A stretch of DNA of 64,000 bases from Formicarius rufipectus (Eukaryota > Chordata > Aves > Passeriformes > Formicariidae). Below the pieces are notes generated by a model, which was not told the origin of the DNA, did no database searches, and worked only from the letters and a program-made list of their open reading frames with translations. A program made the translations under genes and the position numbers. The stretch spans positions 684,736 to 748,735 of the forward strand of contig VXAU01003504.1 in assembly GCA_013399695.1 (NCBI GenBank). Reading direction: 5' to 3'. Shown piece by piece: positions 48,564-61,900 of the stretch; the first letter of the stretch is position 1; the number at the start of each line of letters is the position of its first letter.

Positions 48564-51500
48564 AGTCACCATTGCTTTTTATATAGATACCCAGTTCTTC
48601 TATCTATTTTTCCTGATAATCCCACAGCCTTATACATGCATTGCCCAGCTGGCAATGGTTGCTATATATGGCCTCGGAGGGAGAGGAGGAGGTGAGGTGG
48701 AGAGAGGAAACTGTGGTTAAGTTTCCCCATCATAGTTTCAAGCAGAGGCTTTTTCTTCCTTTTCACACAAAATGGATGCACCTTATCCAAAATGAACACA
48801 TCACCTCTAAGCACATGCTGATATGGAGCACAACAAGGTGGAGCATGGCCAACCCTTGGGATTTGCCTGGATTTAATCCTCATTGACATGGTGTGAATTC
48901 AGAGAAGCCACCACCTTGTCCTCCTTAGCCAAGGGGGGGGACGTGGTGTGAGTTTTGGCTGGTCACACACTGTGTACTCTCACGCTGCTTGTCTGCAAAA
49001 CCTGGGCAGTGCTTATCTAATCACTGAAGCAGTTGTGGTGTTTTTGTTTTTAAGAGGGATGAGCTGCCTTGCCTTCCTTTCACAAGAGATTAGCTGCCAT
49101 CTGGTATGTGACTGAGAAAAGAAATGGCAATCAACACTGGAAGGAAACCCTCGGCTCTACCAAGGCTCCAGCTTAATAGGAGCATCTGTGATTTTATTAG
49201 AAAATCTGAGGTGCCCCATGCACTGTTCTGTCTTTCCTACAGGGCATTTGACACACTGGTACATAGCACTCGCTTAATATTGAAAATATTTAACCTAAGA
49301 TGTAATTATGCTGTACTTATGCACTAAGTGAAAGCAGCACTTCTTTTGGTTTTCAAAAGAAAATCTATTTACACTTACAGTCCTTTCCTACACTCTGTCT
49401 GCTTGCAGCACTGTGGAACATCTCCTGGTGCAACATTTTTCACACCACCACATCTGTGTGGGGATCTGTTTCGCCCGTTGTGTGACACCAACCACACCAA
49501 TCACCACTTGTGTACACGTTTGGTGTTTGTGCGAGTGGGGGGAGGAGTGGAGATGAATCAACAAGCACAGACCCCAGCACATTATGTAAGCCCTGCCAGG
49601 CTCAAGTTGAGATGTAGACTTTCCTCTCAGTTCAGCTGTGCAGAAAATTACCTTCTGTTTTATTCCTGTGCAGAAATCAAACCCATAAACTGTGTCCCCT
49701 GCACTGAATGAAGCGAAGGTGTCATGGAGAACCAGCTCATCTGCAAGAAATGTGAACCTACTGCAGATTCATGGCGATACCAGGTAACTCTTTTCTAGAC
49801 TTGGCTTTATAACCTTCAAATACTTCACATTTGTAATTCTTTTGGATTTTTTTAACCTCACCCTCCTCACAACAACTCTTTTTACAAGAGGCAGCAAGAT
49901 TTCCGGCAGTGCTCTGCTCAGCTGCAAACAAAACACAGACACAAAGTTCCTTACTGTGCTTGACACATGATATAAACCTGAATTTGAAGTGCCTCTGAGA
50001 GTCGACCAAACCCGCAGTTTTGAGCATAAAGAAGGCAAACCAATATTACTAGGGCTTATACAGGACAGCTCAACCTGGCTGTTTGGCAAAGATCATCAAT
50101 AGATTGACAATTAGCTAAGATCTGGTGTAAGCTACATTTAAAAACTCTGTACCTTTATGCATTATAAGCACCCTGATAGAGTTTGCCACTAAAATCCCAT
50201 CACATCAAACCAAGGAAGGAGACCATGTATGATAATTAGCAATCACTTACAGCTTCTCCTTCTTGCACACAGATGTCCACACTAAGTGGATTGTTTTATA
50301 CTTCACATAGATAAGAAAGCAAAAGATAGCAAGCACAGTTTATTTGGGTGGGATATTTATCGGATAATGCATTCTTAAAATAACAAGTCCTTGTAGTCCA
50401 TCATTTAGACTAGAATCCCTCTCTTCTTGGAAATATGACTGCTACTTAAAAAATCCTTTAAGAAAAATTAACTGGAAGTGGGTACAAACAATCAATGAGT
50501 TATACTTTGATACAGCTGCATGAAGATATTAATGAAGACATATTGAAACTCCTCAACAAAACCCACCAGCTATAATGGTTTTCAAGTCACATAAGAACAG
50601 CAATTCATTTTAAGATTTTTTTCGTCTTAACTTGGAAACATTTCACTGTGGGCAAAGAAGGAGAGAACAATTAAAGTCTTTGCTGATCTTCCAACTCCTT
50701 TATTGCATGAACACTTATATAACTCGTTCTTTAAACATGTGTAGTTCTACTCCATTGCTCATATGAAGGGCCACAGTTCAGATTTTTTTTAAGCTTGAGG
50801 AAATGTTTTAATATAACTTGGCAAAAAATTGTATTTCCAGTCATACTCTGCATAGCATTACAAATAGTTCTTTCCATTACTTTTAACAATGCTCATTTAT
50901 TACTTAGAATATCAAATTACAGTGGATACATCTTACTGATATTTCTAAGGAATAATTTCAAGTTAGAGCACGAGTGGTTCTTCTGTGCTTATAACTAGAT
51001 ACAGATAAAATGTATCTGATTATGAGTCTCCCTCTCATGCCATTAAACCCCAGGAGCTTCAGATGAGCATTTATCACCACCAGGACAATGACCAGCTGCT
51101 GTCCAGCTCCCAGTGCCGTGGTAAAGTTTGTTTCACTGCTGAAGTAAATAACATGTGCAGAGTTCAGCATCATAACTGGAAAATTCTCAGAACTTAAAGG
51201 TGTTGAAACCTGTTTCATCCATCTGCTCCTACAACTGAATTACTGTCAGCATTGGTTCTAGAGGGATACATCTTAAAAATGCCAATTACTTCATCCAGAC
51301 AGACCTTAAAGTGCAGAATCTACTGCTGGACCACAAGTCACTACACTGTTAGTGACACCTGTCACTGCATCACAGACTTTATATTCTGAGCTCAGTGTGT
51401 CTACATGGAGGCTCTGCCTTAGTTATTTCTCACCTCATCACTTCAGCAGCCCCCACTGCGCACACTTTTGCAATATATTATCACAGTCCCCTTTTTATTC

Positions 51501-54500
51501 ACAGACTGTCTTATCCCTATGCAGTTCTACAGCATGTCAAGAAGCACTCTGTTAAAAGTATGGCCCTGAGAGAAAAAGAAGTTATATAGGTCCTAATTCC
51601 AGTTTTTATTGGGAATCACAAATAATTTACCATTGCAGCATAAAAATCTTCAAGGAACAAAAAGCAGAGGAGTTCTCTAAGAACATACAGAATCATAGCT
51701 GTCCCATGCCAGTGCACAATGCAAGTGAACACTACTATGACTCTGCACCCAAATGTCTAAGTAAAAGAAGCCTATTTCAAAAACTAGAATCTGTAAGAGA
51801 ACATAATTAGATATTTAAAATTTCCTCACAGTATGTATTTTGAGAGTTGATAAACACACTTTTTCTTTTCCCTCCTGGCTCATGGATAATGTGTCATATT
51901 ACAGGCACACAAATCCCACCCTTAGTGACTGGTAGTACCTTTCTTTCCAGATGCTTTTTAACAGAAGAAACAGTTCTGGCCACAGTGGATTCTCCTTGTG
52001 TTCACCTTCAACACATACCCACTACATGGCCTAATATAATTCAGCCAATAAAAATATGACTTCAAATACTATTTCCTTAATGAAACAATATTTGATAATC
52101 TGGAGAGTTTTGTATTAGCTTAATTAGATCCATTAGACATGTGCCTTGGTACACAGAACAGGAAAACAGATTTAAATTCATTATCTCCTCTGAGAAATAA
52201 AGCCTGACAAGCATGCAATACCAGTGAGGAACAAGAATTGATAAAACTCACTGGGGAAAACCAAAATACATTTTCAGAAATGAAACACCATTTGTCAACC
52301 ATCACAGAAGAGCTCCAAGACTCGGACAAGCCAACACATGTAGGCATTTCCTCCAGTTGACCCTCAAAATCACAGGCTGCTGCCAGCCTGGAGCACAAAG
52401 AAATCACAGGCTCAGAAAAAAAAAAACAATTCAGTGCCACGTTCCCTACTAATGAATCCATCTCTTCAGGTTTTTGGAAGTGGGGGTAAGAGGCTTCTCC
52501 TCTATCACAACCCCTTGTAATTCCCCTTGTAAATTTACTCCTTGTAAATGCTTTTAGAAATATAACCTTGAAAGCCATTTCTCTGACCCCAAGTACACAT
52601 GCAGGGAGAGGGGGAACAGCTGCAGACAGGAGGAGCATGGCAAGGAACCCCGCTTGGCCAAACACCTGGAACACACAAAGCCAGTTCCTGCTCACAGAAG
52701 GATGCATTTCTTTCATTCATCACCCTTCCCAGACAACACCTTTACTGGCTTTGGAGCAAGCAGGGGGTGCAGAAGAAGCTCTCATCCTCCTTGGGCATAA
52801 GAGCACCCCCGAGTCCTGATGACTCCGTGCTATTTGTCAGAGTTAGCTCAGCCTGTTCTTCTGCTTCAGACAGGAGGAATCCAAGATCTTCACAATCCTG
52901 TGGTTTCTGGGTCTTCCTTTGTACGTCTGTACTAACCAGCCTCTCCCAAGGGCTGCTGAGACATCCAGCCCTGCAATAAACGAGCTGTTCCCACATGTTC
53001 CCTGGATATTAGTGCAGGGGACTTTCCCACGTTTCTGGAGACACTGGAGGTTTTCAGCTACTTGGTAGGTTGTGCCTCACAAGCACTGTTTAGTAAAGTC
53101 CAAGGGCTCTCGTGAGAAACAGAATTAAGATAAAATTAGACACAACAGCCTGCTTGTCTGCACTTGAAAATGGTGATCCAACTTTTGGGAAAAAAAACAC
53201 AAAACTAAAGGCTTCTATACCCACCACAAATCTGTAAGTCAGAAGTCACGAGTGACCTTAACAATATACTTAGTATTTCTACATCAAAGTAGAAAGATTT
53301 TAACTCATCTTTAAGTCTTCATCTAATCCGTGGGGGATCACGTGATTTTCTTTTAATCATGTTCCATACTATGTCTCAATATTATTTCTTTTGCCTCTTA
53401 TGGAGCTGTAATACACAATCAAAAGTGAAATACACACCTAAACAGTTTACTAGTAGAAAAGAGCTGTGAACCATTAAGAGGTTAATACCCCATAGCTCAC
53501 TTTTTCCCAGTATGTAATAGCTCTTCTGCAACAACTATATTTTATTCCAACCTTTTGATTCATTGCCACTAACCAAGTCAAGAGACACTCAGTAGACTTC
53601 AAAATACTTTTAAATTTGACTTCCGATTTTCATCAAACTTTCTTCTTGGGTGGGAGGACTCGCAACACTCACTAACAAAAAAGTGATGTAAGCGCTACTG
53701 TGGATGGGAAAAAAATGTGTGTGCATGATGACGTTTCAGGCAAAATCACATCCTTCCTGCATTTTTGATCTTACTAAGCTTGATTCCACGCAGACTTGTC
53801 ACATGGAAGATAGAACTCTTCTCAACGGGTCACTTCCATGCTTCTTGACTGACTCCTCCATTTTCTATCCCACGGTTCCCACCAAGCAGAAATCCCCTAA
53901 ATCCCATCTTCATGTTTCTTTGCATATAAACTCACCAAACTCAAGTGTTCCCTGCTGAAATTACTTTTCTGTTTGAACATGAAGATCAGTTGCTGGGGAG
54001 CAAATATTCAGCTACTTTTGACCCAGCTTACAACTGAAAAGGAGATCTCAGAGTGAGTTTTTGAAGGCGTGTGAAGCAACCACAGCATTTTCCCCCCTCT
54101 ACCTCTGCCATTAGTCTGTGTGGCTGCTAGAAACGACAGATTGGAACTCCTAATTCCACCAACCACCACTTCCCAAATTTATTGGCAGGAGGTGTCATTC
54201 CTCTGAGGCATGAAGACTCATTTGATTACAAAGGAGGATGAAAGGTTGATTAACCACAACCCGAGCCATCCTGAGCCCAGAAAACATCTTTAGCTTGAAG
54301 GAAAACTGAGAGTCATTAGGATTACTCTGCCTAGGCTTTATACCCCTCTTACAAAACAAGAATAAAAAAAAGAACCCAGGACAAGCCCACTAATACCATC
54401 AGTCACAGGTAGACATCCAAAGGATGCTTGCACACGCAGATTATGAATAGATACTAAAAGCTTATATTTTTAACAATGAACATAAAAGAAAACACAAAAC

Positions 54501-55235
54501 AATCACCAGCCCTTCCTTCCTGAATAAGTTTCCAAGCTACTTATTTAAAATAGAAAGAGGAAGAGTTATACAAGACAAAAGGCAATGCAAAGTGCCTCTC
54601 AGAGAGCACAGACAGGCATGGGACAGACTGGAGGGAGATAAAACAGGGTACCAAAAAACTAAGGAAATGTTCTATTAATAGCACACTCCCTTGTAACTAC
54701 AAGGGTGAAATAGGATTAAGAATATAAATGTATTAAAATTAAAGAAAAACAGATATAAATTGTCCATTCTGGTTTGCACTCAACTGAATTACAGCCAAAA
54801 ACAAAAATCCCAAAGCTTGCTCTCAGGTTTCTCCCCACTCAAATCCAATTCTTTGCTGCGGACTAGACAGCATTTTGCCACTTGGGGTGGAGGCAAAGAA
54901 ATGTCCCATTTCCAGCAGTTCTTAAACATGCAGCCATCTCACAGACAAGTTTGAGATGTTCAACCTTTTTCAAAATGACGTGCATACACACGTGCTCCCT
55001 GAACTATGTTTCAGCAGAAGTGACTCATTTTCTTGGAGAACACAAGAAATCTCTGCAGGTTACATTATTCAGACCAAAATGGTTTCTTCTTCAGTCCTCC
55101 TGAAGGAGCTGGTTTCAGAAATAAGAACTCGAAACAGCTGAAAGCCATTTAATGCAGTATTGCTAAAGACAGAGAGGAAAATACAAGGCAGAAAGAAATC
55201 CAGATAGGACAGAAAATATCAGATGGTAAATTATT

Positions 55236-55252
55236 AAAAAAAAAAAAAAAAA
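55236..55252. repeat. Poly-A run (17)
   Basis: Uninterrupted A homopolymer after TTATT. No retro-element body was recognised upstream. Confidence 0.8.
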
Positions 55253-56543
55253 GAAATAATTCAAGGGAGGGACTAAAAGCAGGAAAAGAGAGACAGACAG
55301 ACACAGTGACAGTACCAGAACTGGTGACATGACCTGTTGTTCCCTTAAGATACCACGTGGCCAGCCATTTTTCTTCCCTCTCTGTTCTCTCACAATAAAA
55401 AAGAACTGTGTTTATCAGGTTTCCACAATCATTCTGGGAAAATTACTTGCTGCTGCAGACTTTTGCTTCATGTTTAATCTTGTTTCACTTAGGAGAGTTA
55501 AAAATAGAAGGTGGAGCTGTTCATATTTTGAAGACATGGGGGAAAAAAAGAGTTGTAGCCCTACCCTGAACGCAGTACTGGTGCAGACATTAGCAGAGCT
55601 GACTGGGGCTTTGCAGGCAGTGCTCCTGTAAGTGAAATCAGCACAAACTTATTATGAACCAAGCAGAGAAATAGAATTGGTATCATGAATTAAATTTTCA
55701 CTGTTACTCCATGTATCTTGACTGTTTGCATCTTCAAAGTTAATGAATAACTCAGCTAACTTGTCCCTTGGTTTACATCTGGCCATCAGCTTTCCTTTAC
55801 AGCAAAGCACAAATGCTCTAGCAGTGAATAACATGAACTACGTGAGTCTCACCCCTCCACTCTACAATGTCTTGCCATAGACTCAATTTTGGAGCCAAAT
55901 TCTGACTCCAGGCCCTATTTTTCCCTCCTTTCACAGCACTAGTGCTTATTACCTGCACTGTTCTGGGCAGCAGCTGGAGTTACATTTCCTACCTGGAAGG
56001 AGAAGGATTTCTGCACTCCCAGACCATGCTGGGAGCCCATAACCCCGCAGACACGTTTCACAGCAGCCCCAAACAGATCAGCATGAGAAGGGGATGGGTT
56101 TGCAGACTACCTTGTTTCACGGGAAGCAAGTGAGAATGCTCTGCCATCTGGCCATTCATCACTTACTTTGACAACTCGTGTTACATGCTGACAAGTTTGA
56201 CAGGTGAGAGAGAAGCTTCCAGGCTCAGGATACCAGCCAGGAGGTCTTCCTTTCGGCACAGATAGAATGGTTTTCCCTCCTGAGGGGCTCAGTGAAATAT
56301 GAAACGTTCCCCACACCAAAGGCAGACACAATGGTTGTTAAAGTTGAGCCTTTATGAGGAGAAAGGAGCAGCAGGTCAAGCTCTTCAGCACAGGCATCAC
56401 AACTGTACAGGTCCCTGCTGAATCACAACACCTGACTGGGGACAAAGCCCAAACCAGGGAGCTCAGGAGGAAACCATCCCTCACTTTCCCATAAAGATTT
56501 AGCTGCCATATCCTGTATCAAAAATCATCTTTGCGCTAAATGT

Positions 56544-56577
56544 AATAAATGTTTCTGGGAAAAAAAAAAAAAAAAAA
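56544..56577 (+). repeat. AATAAA followed by 18-A run
   Basis: AATAAA at 56544-56549, ten bases, then 18 A (56560-56577). This is the arrangement left by a reverse-transcribed polyadenylated RNA. GCTAAA occurs just before the signal (56534-56539) and just after the A run (56578-56583). No recognisable gene body lies upstream, so it may be coincidental. Confidence 0.35.
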
Positions 56578-58670
56578 GCTAAACACTTAACGAAACAGAT
56601 GTCAATCAAAGTATCATCCAATAGAACCACATTAAATATTAATGACTGCTTTGATTACCCCAGGGGCGTTCTCTATTTGTATCATCTACCAGTAGAGCTG
56701 GCCAAGTCATCATGTTTTCCATCAGGCTTGTAGGAACAACTCAACACCCCTGTGCCTCCACACACATGTATAGTGCTCTGGGGAGCTGCACATACATGAC
56801 TGTGGTTTGCAGAGACACCCCACCAGTGAGAACTGCTTGGTGCCTAGCAAAACTTGGCTTTAGATTTCACCATCACAGGCCTAACAGCTAAAAACTTCAG
56901 CACTCATTTGCTCCAAGACACTGCAGCCCATGGCATCAAAAAGGATTCAATTAATTTTTCCCATGGCTTTTCTTTGGCTTTAAGTCAAAGTGTGGGTTAT
57001 TCACATTTGATAAACTTCCTACCATTTGTCCACATGAGCTAGAAAATTCCTCTTCTTTTTCATTATGAGACCTTTTATAGATTTCCTGACATGTCATAAA
57101 GTGAACAAAAGCACACTCCTTGCCAAGCAAGGAACAACTGACACTCCCCTAACCTGGCTCACAATAAGCCAGAGCCAGATCCCACTCTTTCCATCACTCA
57201 GGAGACTTTATACAACAGACACCAAACAGAGGCACCCACACAGGTACTCATGTACACGAGGCATGTCCAGTAAACAAGGGGGGAAGGGCTCTTCTGCAAA
57301 GCTGCGTCAGCTGCTCATGCTCTGGGCTCCTTAAAGCCCTCAAAAGAGGATCATCCTGGAGCTCTCACGGGGTCTGAAGCACGGCATAACAACCCATGGC
57401 CTCTTGAGGACCCACCAGGAATGCACAGCTCCGGAATCCATGCATCCCACACTCAACAAAGCAAACCACAGGGCCATACTGTGGCCAAACATGTCCCCAA
57501 CCAGCTCAGAACCACAGCTTGTCGTCTCCATCCTGGGCAATGTACAAACTGCTTCAGGAGGGCATTCCTTCTGACCTCTCTTCTTCCCTCTGCACATGTA
57601 AATGCGAATGTGAGAGCACCAGATCTGACCATCTACTTAAGTAACAGCACACATTGCAAATCTCCCCTTTCTCCTTCTCCAGAAAACTTATATTTTTCTC
57701 ACTTCAAAAAAAAGGTAAAAATTTAGTTTATTAATAAAAAAATAGATACCACAACTAATTTAAATATATAAAGTATTTCTACCATATGACTGTGTAAAAC
57801 TAATGGATACTTACACAAACATTGTGATAGAACAGAATATAAACTACTCTTGCACCAGAAAAGGCTAAAAGAGTGTAAGAGAACAGCACATCTGATGTGA
57901 CAGTCTGAGGAGAGACAACAAAGACATGTGCAAATGTCAGACAAGGAGTAAAAAAGCCTGTTGTCTACTTGCCTTTTATGCAGACACTGAAGTACTGTCT
58001 GCATATATCTCCAAAACATATTCCACAATCCTGGCATCACAGTTCACAGAGACTGCAAAGAAAGGAAAAGAAAAACCACCCACCAAGCTGAGGTAGAAAT
58101 CTTTTGGCAGAGATCTCAAGCAGGAAAAAACCCAACCTTATTTGGAAAAAACACAGAATTCTCACTCAAACTATATTTATATTGCCCCTTTTTATTGTCT
58201 GAGGAGAGAGATGCAAAACACCATGCTCTCAAAAATATATTGACCTATGCAAGCTGGCATAGTTAAAAAATATTTTAAAAATAATTAGAAAAACACTTTA
58301 GTCTAAAAGTTGTTTGGACAGTATCCCATATTTTCTCTGCATAGTATATTTTATGTCTTCTTTCCATGAGATTATGCTGTAATATCTTCTTACTTATGTG
58401 AAATCACATATAAACCAGCCTTGTTAAGAGGTAAATATAGAACATGCCAAAGAACTAGAGGGATAAAAAAAAAAATGTATTCCAAGGTCACTGTCACCTT
58501 TAGAAGTGAAACGTGCAGTCCTCAAGCCCTGCAGATAAACAGAGAACCCCACTAGGAAGTGAGAAGGAGGAGGGAGTCTCAGGCTTGCTACACAACTCTC
58601 TAACTACCAACTTTATAACAGATTGAACACTGAGTTGGATCTTGGGTCAGCAACCAGAACCAGGAGCTCG

Positions 58671-58718
58671 TGCACTGTACACAAAGTAAAAAGTTGCACT
58701 GTACAAAAAGCAAAAAGT
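58671..58718. repeat. 24-bp tandem duplication
   Basis: Two adjacent 24-base units (58671-58694 and 58695-58718), each starting TGCACTGTAC and ending AAAAAGT, with two mismatches. Confidence 0.85.
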
Positions 58719-58895
58719 AAATTCCACTTACTTTGTTCCAACAGTCCTGTTTTTACAGCACTGGGTGGTTAAAGTATGTATGGGATGATTTGGTTTTCTT
58801 GTGTATAGTCACTAAACACAACGGTATACAACTATGGAAAACCACTGTGCTAAAGCTTCAGGTGCTCAGAAGAGGTAATAAAAATGCCCCCTCAC

Positions 58896-58976
58896 CCAAA
58901 AAAAAGCCAACCCCAAACCAAAACAAACCCAACAAACTCAAACAAATCGAATAAAAAAAACCCAAAGAACCAAACC
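58896..58976. repeat. A/C-rich low-complexity tract
   Basis: Runs of CCAAACC, AACAAAC and CAAAC with almost no G or T; low-complexity DNA. Confidence 0.7.
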
Positions 58977-61900
58977 AGGAGGCCATCCATGTTCCACTCA
59001 TTAAATCCTTTTTAAAAAATTTATAGTGTAAAAGCATAAATGTATAACAATAAATACAAATTTAAAAAATAGGGTATTTTAGGCCCTGTTTTTAAAACAA
59101 GCCCTTCACTTCCTTGTTATAAAACAAACGATCCTGCAGGGGTGAATCTGACTGGGCATTCAGACCACAGCTCGAGTTGTCAGACGTTCTTACCTGACAA
59201 CTTCTCTGCCATGGGGTTCAATAACTCAAACATCAGTGAACAAAAGACTTCATGCAACAATTGCAATGCCTGGTATTTCATGCCACTAGTGTTTTTCCTT
59301 TTTCTTTTTTTTTTGTTTCTTAATTAAACTATTGTAAAAACTAACGTCATTCAAACACGTTGAAGAATTGAAGCTCCATCATATTTGGTCACCAGACTGG
59401 AAGAAATCCAGAGTACAGGCTGCAAAATGGAATGATTCCAGCCATGCAACTATTCTAAGATTCTTGTCACACAGTATGAAATTTTTTGGTCTTGTCAGCG
59501 TTTTTTTTAACAAGTTGTTGGCTGTACTGCAGCCAGTTGCTACACACTAGTACAGTCAAAAAACTAAAGCACATCCTGCCAGGACTGCAGCTGCCAAGTG
59601 TTGCCTGAAATGAGAAACTTCAGATGTTCAACTTGTAAAAAGGTTGACTTGATAGTGTCATCCGAATTTCCTTTTCATGCACCAGCTGTCAACTTCCCTG
59701 TCTCAAGTGAATACCACAGCTCTTGCATCTTCGAGAGGGTGTTAGTCAAGGTCTTAAAAGCTCTTTCTGTTGCTCTTTTCTTGTTCTGAACTTTCTGTGA
59801 AATGAGGATGTGTATGTTAGCAGAGAAGATTATTCTCACTCCAATGTAAAGGATCCATTGACTGGTCTTTTTTCCTTTTAATTTAATCTTTTAATTTAAG
59901 ATTAATCCTTACTTGCAATGAAAAAAAACTATGTCTATCTGAAGAAAGAAGTCTATTACTGTTCAGCTGCATGGCAGCCCCACATGAGACCAGCAAGGCT
60001 GAAATTGGTATTTTTACTTCATTGCCAACATCAGTCACCTCCTGGAGCAAGCAAGACCTAATCTTCATTCACAGTAGTTGTAACAGACACCGATTTAAAA
60101 GCATCATGTAATAAAGAATATAATTTCAGTGTACAGCCTTTCCTTTCCTTTTGGAAGACAAGATAACTCAAGTTCTCCTCTTTTCATAGGTTATATTTAA
60201 AAAAGACAACTTATACTGGTCCAGAAACTCACTATGAGCAGTGAACCCTCTTCAGCATTTTCCACTTTGGGGAAGAGGGAATGGAGCATTAGTGTTACTG
60301 AAATCAAGGTATGAAACCACACGTGAAGCCTAAGGGAGTCTGACTCCCTTTTCAAATATATTCCATACAGAATGTGTTGGATGAATACTAATTAAGTATA
60401 GTAGAAGCATTTAATTTGGAGTAATGATCTTCAAAGGCAAGATCCAACTCTCTATTCTTCAATCAGAGTAGACTCTTGTTAAGGTCAAGAGAAACACTGC
60501 AGGGATCAGATTGGACTAATGAATTTCAGCCTAATCATTGCACTTACCTTTCTGTGGCTACGTGTGTTTGCATGTACACACACACACAGCATGTGCTCAT
60601 CACAGACACATAGAGATGTGTGTAACTTACGCTAATAATCCCTGTAGGGTTTGTGTTTTTGAGAAATGGACACTACATCCAAAGCTGGCTGGTGTTATTA
60701 ATGCTACAAATGCTACTTAGTTGCAGAAGTTCTACAAATGCAACAAACTAAACCATACATTTGGATGGGAAAGCGGAAATCAGCAGGACATGAAACATTG
60801 CCACCTCCAGGGAATCCAGCTTTCTCAGCAGCACGCTGTTCTGGAAGTCCATTAACAGGCAATTAGTAGATTTGAAATACAGCAGGGCATTTTAAAACTA
60901 AGAGGTGATGCAGAGACCTTGCAAACACGAGGAGCTAGTACTGACCTCCCTGCTCCAGGCACTGATACGGGAGCCCCTACCTCAGCAACTGGGACAAAGC
61001 AACTACGTCACTACTTACAGAGGTGCAATCAACACTGTAACTGAGGAAAAACACACACAGACTTGCTTCTTGTGTGGGCAATACAGAGTTTACCACGTTC
61101 ATTATACATCAGTGACGCAGCTCTACCGGCTTTTTTTTTTTTTAATTTACTGCTTTTTCCATAGCTAAGAACATTAAAAATAATAATAAAAAAGCACCAC
61201 AAAAGGTCAAGTAAACCATTAAACTTGAAGCAATCTATTTTCATTGAAGTGACACGGTTACAGGCTATCAGCACGTTACAATCACACATTAAATGAGCCC
61301 TTCTGTCTCACACTTGAGTTATGGGAAATACTCCACGTTAAATGAACGGCATTTTAAAGGTGGGATCCCTTCTGGGTCTGCTTGCTTTCAGGACTTGCCC
61401 TTGTAGTTGCACAGCAGAAGGAAGACTGTGAGGTTTGTAATGTACAGACTCCTTGTTCACACACTTGTTTAAAACAACAGTCCAATTCGTACAGGTTTAC
61501 TTGGGTGCAGAACTCCATCACCCCCACATCCCACAAAAACATCACCTTCCACACACCTCCTCAGTAATGAAAACAGCATGGCAATTGCAAAAGGTTTTAA
61601 CAACACAAACCACAGCTTTTGCAGCTCGAGAAATCACAAAAAAAGGAGTATTAAAAAATCCATAATAATGCAGGTACATTGCTCTTTCTAGCTGACAGAG
61701 CCAAGCAATAAATTGCTGCTCTGGGCAGTGAAGCACTGATCTTACAGCTCCTGGCAGTGTTCTTAAATCATGTCATATTCGGCATCCAACCTTCCTCTCC
61801 AGTTCATTGTTTTCAAACATTTTCCCCCTCCACTCTACCTTAAGTGCCAGCTGTGCCAGTCCTCATGTGAACTGACCACACGTACACAAACCTAAAATCC

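Noticed and set aside
48460..48720. ORF with Ile/Thr- or Asn-rich stretch
   Set aside because: Produced by the AAC/AAT simple repeat.
52120..52716. 198-codon ORF on the minus strand
   Set aside because: No family likeness. The hydrophobic start could mimic a signal peptide, but composition shifts along the ORF, and a plus-strand ORF overlaps it. No promoter or splice context.
60577..60590. CA-repeat microsatellite
   Set aside because: Only about six units; too short to list as a significant repeat.
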